DNA of 64,000 bases from the NCBI RefSeq assembly GCF_030814215.1, contig NZ_JAUSUT010000001.1, positions 4,092,001 to 4,156,000 on the forward strand. Direction: 5' to 3'. Below the pieces are notes generated by a model. The model worked only from the letters and a program-made list of their open reading frames with translations. It was not told where the DNA came from and did not search any database. The first letter of the stretch is position 1, and every line of letters begins with the position of its first letter. Source of the stretch: Amycolatopsis thermophila. Its GTDB lineage: Bacteria > Actinomycetota > Actinomycetes > Mycobacteriales > Pseudonocardiaceae. Of the stretch, positions 58,052 to 64,000 are shown one piece after another. A program made the translations under genes and the position numbers.

Positions 58052-59460
58052 CGACACTGCGGCTCGACCCGTCCACCAAGGCGGTCGGCGGCGGGCGCGT
58101 CCTCGTCGGCGGTGCGCCCCTGCGGGTCATCAGGCTGTCCGCGACCGGCGCCCGCCTGTTCGCGGCCTGGTGCGACGGCGAACCGGTCGGCGACAAGCCC
58201 CACCACCGGCGCCTCGCCGACAAGCTGATCCTCGCCGGCATGGTCCACCCCGCCTACGACGACGCGAAGCTGACCCCGCAGGACGTCACGGTCGTCGTCC
58301 CGGTCCGCGACCACGCCGACCGGCTCGCCGGGCTCCTGCCGCACCTGGCCGAGGTGCGCGAAACCCTCGTCGTCGACGACGGGTCCGCCGTTCCGGTGCC
58401 GCACGCCGTCGACCGGCACCCGGTCCCGCGCGGGCCGGCCGCGGCCCGCAACACCGGCTGGCGCAAGGTCACCACCGAACTGGTCGCCTTCCTCGACGCC
58501 GACACCCGGCCGGAACCGGGCTGGCTCGAGCCGCTGCTGGCCCAGTTCGAGGACCCGGCCGTGGTGGCCGTCGCGCCCCGCGTGCGGAGCGAACCGGGTG
58601 CCGGCACGCTCTCCCGCTACGAGCGGTTGCGGTCCTCTTTGGACATGGGACCGGTCCCGGCCCAGGTCCGGCCGCGCGGCCGCATCACCTACCTGCCGAC
58701 CGCCGCGCTGGTCGTGCGAACCTCGGCGCTGCAGGCGATCCACGGCTTCGACGAGGAGCTGCGCTTCGGGGAGGACGTCGATCTGATCTGGCGCCTCGTC
58801 GACGCCGGCGGCTCCGTGCGGTACGAGCCGCGGTCCGAAGTGGTCCACGCACCGCGCAGCACCTGGCGTGGCTGGCTCCAACAGCGGTACAGCTACGGCA
58901 CTTCCGCCGGCCCGCTCGCCCGCCGACACGGCCGCAAGGCCCTGGCACCGGTCCGCGTGTCCGGCTGGACCGCACTGGCGTGGCTCGCGATCGCCGCGGG
59001 ACGCCCGAAAACCGGTGCCGCGATCGCGCTCGCCACCGCCGCTTTGTTGCCGCGCAAGCTGAAACCACTCGACGTGCCGGCCGAGGAGGCCCTCGGCATC
59101 GCGCTGCGCGGGCACGTCGCGGCGGGCCGGTTCCTCGCCGACGCCCTCACCGGCGCGTGGGGCCCGGTCGCGGTCCCCCTGCTGGCGCTGTCCCGGCGGG
59201 GACGGCGCGTGCTCGCCCTGGCCTACGCCCGCCACCTCCTCGACTGGGCGCGCACCCGGCCGGACGTCGGCCCGGCGCGGTGGCTGCTGGCGCGCGCCGC
59301 CGACGACCTCGCCTACGGGGCCGGGGTGTGGCGCGGCTGCCTGGCCGAGCGGCAAGCCGGTCCGCTGATCCCGGACCTGGCCAACTGGCCCGCTCGCCGC
59401 CCACCAGCACCCTCGACGGAGGCGCTGCGCGGCGCGGACTCGATCCGGAAACGCCGGTGA
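58048..59460 (+). CDS. mftF: Mycofactocin glycosyltransferase MftF
   Basis: 470 aa GT2 family. TVVVPVRDHADRLAGLL and LVVDDGSAVPVP bind UDP-sugar; FLDADTRPEPGWLEPL is the DxD-like site; FGEDVDLIWRLVDAGG binds acceptor. Adds beta-1,4-glucose units to mycofactocin. The N-terminal 75 residues form a PqqD-like segment that may recognise the precursor. Overlaps the SDR and mftE (both 4 bases). Confidence 0.92.
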   Translation: MTTLRLDPSTKAVGGGRVLVGGAPLRVIRLSATGARLFAAWCDGEPVGDKPHHRRLADKLILAGMVHPAYDDAKLTPQDVTVVVPVRDHADRLAGLLPHLAEVRETLVVDDGSAVPVPHAVDRHPVPRGPAAARNTGWRKVTTELVAFLDADTRPEPGWLEPLLAQFEDPAVVAVAPRVRSEPGAGTLSRYERLRSSLDMGPVPAQVRPRGRITYLPTAALVVRTSALQAIHGFDEELRFGEDVDLIWRLVDAGGSVRYEPRSEVVHAPRSTWRGWLQQRYSYGTSAGPLARRHGRKALAPVRVSGWTALAWLAIAAGRPKTGAAIALATAALLPRKLKPLDVPAEEALGIALRGHVAAGRFLADALTGAWGPVAVPLLALSRRGRRVLALAYARHLLDWARTRPDVGPARWLLARAADDLAYGAGVWRGCLAERQAGPLIPDLANWPARRPPAPSTEALRGADSIRKRR

Positions 59461-60170
59461 ACCTCGCCGACCTGGCCTGGCCCGAACTGGGCGAGCGCCG
59501 CCTGCTGGCCGTGCCGCTGGGCGCGGTCGAGCAGCACGGGCCGCACCTGCCGTACACGGTGGACACCGAGATCGCGGTCGAACTGTGCCGTCGTCTGGGG
59601 CAGGCGCGGCCGGAGGTGGTCGTCGCGCCCGCGCTGCCCTACGGTTCCAGTGGCGAGCACGCCGGTTTTCCGGGCACCCTCTCGATCGGTCAGGAAGCAA
59701 CGGAACTCGTCGTGACCGAACTGGTGCGTTCCGCCGACGCGTTCGCCGGGGTGTTGCTGGTGTCCGCGCACGGTGGCAACGCGTTCCCCCTGCACCGGGC
59801 TGTGAAGCGGCTGCGGTACGAGGGGCGCAACGTGCGCGCGTGGAGCCCCGACGGCCCGGCCGACGACTCGCACGCGGGGCGGCTGGAGACGTCGGTGATG
59901 CTGGCGCTGCGGCCGGAATCGGTGCGGACGCAGCGGTTCGAGGCGGGCAACACCGCGCCGTTGCCGGAGTTGATCGGGCGGTTGCGCTCGGAAGGGGTGC
60001 GCGGGGTGAGCCCGAACGGTGTGCTGGGTGATCCGCGCGGGGCGAGCGCGGAGGCGGGGCGCGCCGCACTCAGCCGTTGGACGGAAGCTCTACTTGATGT
60101 TGCCGCAACGCTTGCCAGAGATGGCATCATGGAGCAGTCGGTGCATGAGACCCCTGTCACAAAGAGGTGA
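59457..60170 (+). CDS. mftE: Mycofactocin creatininase-family peptidase MftE
   Basis: 237 aa. Metal ligands in EQHGPHLPYTVDT and HGGN; YGSSGEHAGFPGTLS and a late Glu in RLETSVM complete the creatininase motif. Cleaves the Val-Tyr-derived moiety from the processed precursor. GTG start overlaps mftF; the stop is five bases from the alcohol dehydrogenase start. Confidence 0.93.
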   Translation: MNLADLAWPELGERRLLAVPLGAVEQHGPHLPYTVDTEIAVELCRRLGQARPEVVVAPALPYGSSGEHAGFPGTLSIGQEATELVVTELVRSADAFAGVLLVSAHGGNAFPLHRAVKRLRYEGRNVRAWSPDGPADDSHAGRLETSVMLALRPESVRTQRFEAGNTAPLPELIGRLRSEGVRGVSPNGVLGDPRGASAEAGRAALSRWTEALLDVAATLARDGIMEQSVHETPVTKR

Positions 60171-60175
60171 TCGGT

Positions 60176-61291
60176 GTGAAGACCAAGGCCGCCGTCCTGC
60201 ATTCCGCGGGCAAGCCGTTCGAGATCGAGGAGCTCGAACTCGACGGTCCACGCGAAGGTGAGGTCCTGATCAAGTACACGGCCGCCGGGCTGTGCCACTC
60301 CGACCTCCACCTGATCGACAACGACCTGGTGCCGCGGTTCCCGATCGTGGGCGGGCACGAGGGTTCCGGCATCATCGAGGACGTCGGGCCCGGCGTCACC
60401 AAGGTCAAGCCGGGCGACCACGTCGTCTGCAGCTTCATCCCGAACTGCGGCACCTGCCGCTACTGCGCCACCGGCCGGTCGAACCTGTGCGACATGGGTG
60501 CCACGATCCTCGACGGTGGCATGCCGGACGGCAGCTTCCGCTTCCACCGCGGCGGCACCGATTACGGTGCGATGTGCATGCTGGGCACGTTCTCGGAGCG
60601 GGCCACGATCTCGCAGCACTCCGTGGTGAAGGTCGACGAGTGGCTGCCGCTGGAGACCGCGGTGCTGGTCGGGTGCGGGGTGCCGACGGGCTGGGCGTCG
60701 GCCAACTACGCCGGCGGGGTGCGCGCCGGCGACACGACGGTCATCTACGGCATCGGCGGGATCGGGATCAACGCCGTGCAGGGCGCGGCGCACGCCGGTG
60801 CCGCGAACGTGATCGCGGTCGACCCGGTGGCGTTCAAGCGGGAGAAGGCGCTCGAACTCGGCGCGACCCACGCGTTCGCGACGGCCGCCGAGGCCGCGGA
60901 GAAGGTCGCGGAGCTGACCTGGGGCCAGATGGCGGACCAGGCGCTGATCACCGTGGGCACCGTGGAAGAGGACGTCGTCACCGACGCGTTCAACGTGGTC
61001 GGCAAGGGTGGCACCGTCGTGATCACCGGGCTGGCTAACCCGGAGAAGCTGACGGTGCACCTGTCGGGCGGCGTGATGACCCTGTTCGAGAAGACGGTCA
61101 AGGGAACGCTCTTCGGGTCGGCCAACCCGCAGTACGACATCCTCCGGCTGCTTCGCCTGTACCAGGCGGGGCACCTGAAGCTGGACGAACTCGTGACGAA
61201 GCGGTACTCGCTCGAGGAGGTCAACGAGGGCTACCAGGACCTGCGTGACGGCAAGAACATCCGCGGGGTGATCACGCACGCGGCCGACTGA
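60176..61291 (+). CDS. NDMA-dependent (mycofactocin-linked) alcohol dehydrogenase
   Basis: 371 aa zinc alcohol dehydrogenase of the nicotinoprotein type. Catalytic ligands in GLCHSDLH (Cys40) and GGHEGSG (His60, Glu61); structural zinc Cys90, Cys93, Cys96, Cys104; NAD fold YGIGGIGINAVQGAAHAG. These enzymes hold NAD and pass electrons to mycofactocin, or to NDMA in vitro. GTG 60176 has AGAGGTGA upstream and fits the conserved KTKAAVLH start. Confidence 0.92.
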   Translation: MKTKAAVLHSAGKPFEIEELELDGPREGEVLIKYTAAGLCHSDLHLIDNDLVPRFPIVGGHEGSGIIEDVGPGVTKVKPGDHVVCSFIPNCGTCRYCATGRSNLCDMGATILDGGMPDGSFRFHRGGTDYGAMCMLGTFSERATISQHSVVKVDEWLPLETAVLVGCGVPTGWASANYAGGVRAGDTTVIYGIGGIGINAVQGAAHAGAANVIAVDPVAFKREKALELGATHAFATAAEAAEKVAELTWGQMADQALITVGTVEEDVVTDAFNVVGKGGTVVITGLANPEKLTVHLSGGVMTLFEKTVKGTLFGSANPQYDILRLLRLYQAGHLKLDELVTKRYSLEEVNEGYQDLRDGKNIRGVITHAAD

Positions 61292-61315
61292 GGCCGGTTC
61301 TTCGGGTTTCGTGCT

Positions 61316-61349
61316 CCGGCTCCGGCTCCGGGCCCGGAGCCGGAGCCGG
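61316..61349 (+). terminator. 34-base perfect palindrome after the alcohol dehydrogenase
   Basis: A 17-base inverted repeat with no spacer (centre GGG|CCC at 61332/61333), 25 bases after the stop. Strong stem, but followed by GC-rich sequence without a T run; probably ends the mft operon. Confidence 0.65.
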
Positions 61350-61598
61350 GCCGGGGTTGGGGTTGGTCCGGCCTGGTTCGCGGGCCGGGCCGGGTCGGTT
61401 CGCAGGGCTGGGGCTGGGTCGGTGGGCCGGGTCCGGGGCTGGTCCGGCTCGTTCACTGGTGCCGGTCCGGCTCGCTCGCGGTGCCGATCCGGTTCGTTCG
61501 CGGACGGGTCCGACCGGATCGCGGGTTCGGCGCCCGGCTCCGGTCCGGCTCGGTTCTGGTCCGGAGGGCTGAGGTCGGTTTCTCGGGTTCGGCTGGTT

Positions 61599-61636
61599 CA
61601 GTGAGGGCGGAGGCCTGTTGGCCTCCGCCCTCACTG
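61599..61636. terminator. Strong 17-base-stem hairpin
   Basis: A perfect inverted repeat (17-base arms, loop TGTT), followed by TGTTT, lies 307 bases after the alcohol dehydrogenase gene. It is symmetric enough to work in both directions; what it terminates is unclear as no gene is seen between. Confidence 0.75.
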
Positions 61637-61641
61637 TGTTT

Positions 61642-61670
61642 CCGTGGCCGTGGCCGTGGCCGTGGCCGTG
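61642..61670. repeat. CCGTGG hexanucleotide microsatellite
   Basis: Four full copies and a partial copy of CCGTGG in tandem, just after the hairpin at 61599-61636. Confidence 0.85.
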
Positions 61671-61699
61671 CTGCCCGGCTGCGAGTCGAGGGCGCTCAC

Positions 61700-62300
61700 T
61701 GGGCGATGGTGGTCGGGTGAACGGTCCATTCATCGCCGCGCGGTTGGCGCCTCCGCGAACGGGCGAGCCGGTGGGCGTGTGGTGAACTCACGGGTGGATC
61801 GTTCGTGCGCTCACGGGTGGATCGTTCGTGCGCGCACGCCGGGGTCCAGTCGATGGCGGTGTGGATGGGCCACTCGCGTCTTGGCCGGAGGGCTGGTCGT
61901 GGCCGTGCGAGAGGGACATTCGCGCCGCGGCGCAAGGGGCGAGCGGCGCCTGCCCGCCTCGCGCACTGGTCAGCGCCCCCGCGCAAGAAGCGAACGGCGC
62001 CCCCTCGCCTCGACTGATCAGCGGCACGGCCCCGCCTACCTCGCACACTGACACGGTCCCGCCTACCTCGCACATTGGTCAGCGGCGCGGCCCACCTGCC
62101 TCAACACATGATCAGCGGCACGATCTCACCCGCCTCATGCGCGGATCAACGCCGTCCCCACCGCCCTCCCCACCCGCCGGGCCATCCTGACCAACGCCCC
62201 ACCCACGACCGACACCCGCCAACGCCACCCGCCACCCCGGAACACTGATCAACCACCGCACCGGATAGACCATCCAGCCCAACCTCGTGCGACGTTCGGC
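61700..62300. repeat. Degenerate repeats in the gene-free stretch before the Mo-hydroxylase gene
   Basis: The whole gap 61292-62439 has no gene. This part holds GTGGATCGTTCGTGCG twice (about 61795 and 61815), a 27-base repeat CCCGCCTACCTCGCACA (copies at 62026 and 62053), and GAACGGTCCATTC at 61719 that is also at 24303. From 61350 to 61590 the DNA is simple GGTCCGGCT-type sequence; 62301-62439 holds the promoter region of the next gene. Confidence 0.6.
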
Positions 62301-62439
62301 TGTGTTCGCGTCACAGTTCAGTGGCATGAGACTGTCATCCGGTCACAGAGATACCCCCTGGCGGCTACGGATCGTTGACCCTGCCTCCCCGGATTCCTAT
62401 CGTGACCGCGATCAACGTGGATCTCGGAAGGACTACTCC

Positions 62440-64000
62440 ATGGCGCTTCAACGTCGATCGCCCGCGGACGGGGACGGGGCTCCGGCCCTGGAACGGCGCC
62501 GGTTCCTGGGATACCTCCTCGCGGCGCCCACCCTCGCGGTCGCGGCGCGGCTCGGCGGTGACCTCGCCTCCCCGGCGCCCGCCGACGCCGCCATCCCCAC
62601 CCTCCCCGGCCCCGCCGACATCCTCGACCTCGGCGACGCCCTCACCCTGGCCGCGATGCCGACCTCCAACCTCATCGCGATCCAGCTCAACCGTGACGAC
62701 ACGGTCTCCTTCGCGGTGCCCCGCGCCGAGGTCGGCCAGGGCATCACCACCACCGTCGCCATGCTCATCGCCGAGGAGATGGACCTCCCGCTGAGCAAGG
62801 TGGGCGTCAACCTCGCCGACGCGCGCCCCGAACTGGTCTTCAACCAGCTCACCGGCGGCTCCAACTCGGTCCGCTCCCTCTACAACCCGGTCCGCACCGC
62901 GGCCGCCATCGCGCGCGCCCGCTTGCTGGCCACCGCCGCCGAGCAGTGGAAGGTCGACGCCGCCACGCTCACCACCCGCGACGGTGTCGTCCGCTCGGCT
63001 TCCGGGCTGACCGCGTCCTACGGCTCGCTCGCCGAGGCCGCCGCCTCGTCCCGCACCGAGGAAACCACCGCGACCCTCAAGAAGACCTCCGAGTTCCGCA
63101 TCATCGGCAAGCCCACGACCCGCATCGACGCGCTCGACGCGGTCACCGGGCGCAAGCAGTTCACGATGGACCTGCAGGTCCCGAACGCCAAGCCGACCAT
63201 GGTCTGCCGCCCGCCCACGATCAACGGCACGGTCAAGGCCGTCCGCAACCTCGCCGAGGTCAAGGCGATGCCGGGCGTCACCGACGTCGTCACCGTCTCC
63301 TCCGGCGTCGCCGTCCGGGCCGAGACCTTCGGCCAGTGCATCGACGCCGTCCGAGCGCTCAAAGTGGACTGGGGTCCGGGCACAGTGGACGGTGAGTCCG
63401 ACGCCAGTGTCGAGGCGAAACTGCGCGCCGCCGCCCTCCCGCTCGCCGTGCCGCCGGTGCTGACCCAGTCCATCGACGCCGAGTTCGTGTTCGCCTTCGC
63501 CAGCAACAGCGCGCTCGAGACCAACTGTGCCATCGCCGACGTCCGCGCCGACCGCGCCGAGATCTGGTCCGGCCTGAAGTCCCCGATCGTCGCGCAGGAA
63601 CAGATCGCGACCATGCTCGGACTGCCCATCCCGGCGGTCAAGGTGCACGTCGTCACCGGCGGCGGTTCGTTCGGGCGCAAGCTGTTCGGTGACGCGGCGC
63701 TGGAGGCCGCGGAGATCTCGAAGAAGATGGGCAAGCCGGTCAAGCTCATGTGGCACCGCGCCGACGACGCCCGCCACGGCCGCACGCACCCGATGTGCAT
63801 CTCCCGCGTCCGGGTCAACCACGCCCTGGGCAACGTCGTCAGCTACGAGCAGCGGCACACCAGCGTCACCACCGACTTCGGGCACGGCCTCGGCGAGATC
63901 CTCACCGCGGTCGCGGCGAAGCTGCCGGTCGGCGACATCGGGTTCTCCCAGACGGTGTTCATGCTGTCCACCTCGATGCCCTACAACTTCGGCGCCACCA
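62440..64000 (+). CDS. Xanthine dehydrogenase-family molybdopterin-binding subunit, Tat-exported (3' end outside window)
   Basis: First 520 residues, open to the window end. Residues 19-45 form a twin-arginine signal (ERRRFLGYLLAAPTLAVAAR), placing the protein outside the membrane, as in IorB/aldehyde-oxidoreductase-type isoquinoline or aldehyde dehydrogenases. Mo-cofactor motifs are VEIGQG-like AEVGQGITTTVA near 90, LTGGSNSVRSLY, and GGGSFGRKLFGDAALEAAEI near 410. GGAAGGA lies seven bases ahead of ATG 62440. No [2Fe-2S] subunit is seen before it; partner genes may follow. Confidence 0.85.
   Translation, partial: MALQRRSPADGDGAPALERRRFLGYLLAAPTLAVAARLGGDLASPAPADAAIPTLPGPADILDLGDALTLAAMPTSNLIAIQLNRDDTVSFAVPRAEVGQGITTTVAMLIAEEMDLPLSKVGVNLADARPELVFNQLTGGSNSVRSLYNPVRTAAAIARARLLATAAEQWKVDAATLTTRDGVVRSASGLTASYGSLAEAAASSRTEETTATLKKTSEFRIIGKPTTRIDALDAVTGRKQFTMDLQVPNAKPTMVCRPPTINGTVKAVRNLAEVKAMPGVTDVVTVSSGVAVRAETFGQCIDAVRALKVDWGPGTVDGESDASVEAKLRAAALPLAVPPVLTQSIDAEFVFAFASNSALETNCAIADVRADRAEIWSGLKSPIVAQEQIATMLGLPIPAVKVHVVTGGGSFGRKLFGDAALEAAEISKKMGKPVKLMWHRADDARHGRTHPMCISRVRVNHALGNVVSYEQRHTSVTTDFGHGLGEILTAVAAKLPVGDIGFSQTVFMLSTSMPYNFGAT

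Noticed and set aside
61311-61604. A 97-codon plus-strand frame after the alcohol dehydrogenase
   Set aside because: Arg/Ser/Gly-rich translation of simple sequence including the palindrome, without a ribosome site.

Overview
The window is GC-rich actinobacterial chromosome. The cholesterol-type mce4 locus, mycofactocin cluster, IdeR, B12-dependent ribonucleotide reductase, NDMA-dependent alcohol dehydrogenase and the fadD15 block (order as in Mycobacterium Rv2183c-Rv2187) together point to a mycolata relative, most likely Pseudonocardiales such as Amycolatopsis. This placement is inference from gene content. There are no rRNA or tRNA genes, CRISPR arrays or prophage; the only mobile-element trace is one decayed IS5-family transposase.

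Layout: (a) 1-3.2 kb, the end of nrdR, then nrdJ with a strong terminator. (b) 3.2-16.4 kb, mixed housekeeping and accessory genes: an SDR-like protein, IS remnant, divergent LysR/MFS pair, S9 peptidase, maleylpyruvate-isomerase-like protein, MocR regulator, CBS protein, DUF2293, serine hydrolase and DUF4192. (c) 16.4-24.1 kb, galE, galK and ideR leftward, with acuC and a GNAT/acyl-CoA-synthetase-like lysine acetyltransferase rightward. (d) 24.7-42.6 kb, a steroid import and degradation locus: fadD17, chsE5 and chsE4 leftward; fdxD, hsd4A-like SDR, aldehyde dehydrogenase, a second SDR, yrbE4AB, mce4A-F and two Mce-associated proteins rightward. A perfect KstR-type operator lies between the two arms. 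(e) 42.6-51.2 kb, an RsbA-like anti-sigma factor beside a broken MEDS-STAS partner, fadD15, and a rightward block of two SRPBCC proteins, phosphoesterase, ArsA-like ATPase, small Cys protein, ROK glucokinase and Nudix fusion. (f) 51.2-61.3 kb, mycofactocin: mftR facing mftA, mftB, mftC, two FadH/OYE flavoenzymes, an SDR, mftF, mftE and an NDMA-type alcohol dehydrogenase, mostly joined by 4-base overlaps. (g) 62.4 kb to the end, a Tat-exported molybdopterin hydroxylase subunit, cut by the window edge.

How the genes work together: the YrbE4/Mce4 importer brings sterols in, FadD17, ChsE4/ChsE5 and the SDRs act on the side chain, and KstR probably controls both arms. In the mycofactocin operon, MftA is made and matured by MftB/C/E/F into a redox cofactor, and the flavoenzymes, SDR and alcohol dehydrogenase are its likely partners. 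The usual mftD is not in the cluster; the two OYE genes lie between mftC and the downstream genes. acuC and the acetyltransferase form a probable reversible-acetylation switch for acyl-CoA synthetases.

A second theme is noncoding: six intergenic stretches of 0.5-1.1 kb hold degenerate GC-rich tandem repeats, mainly downstream of gene ends.
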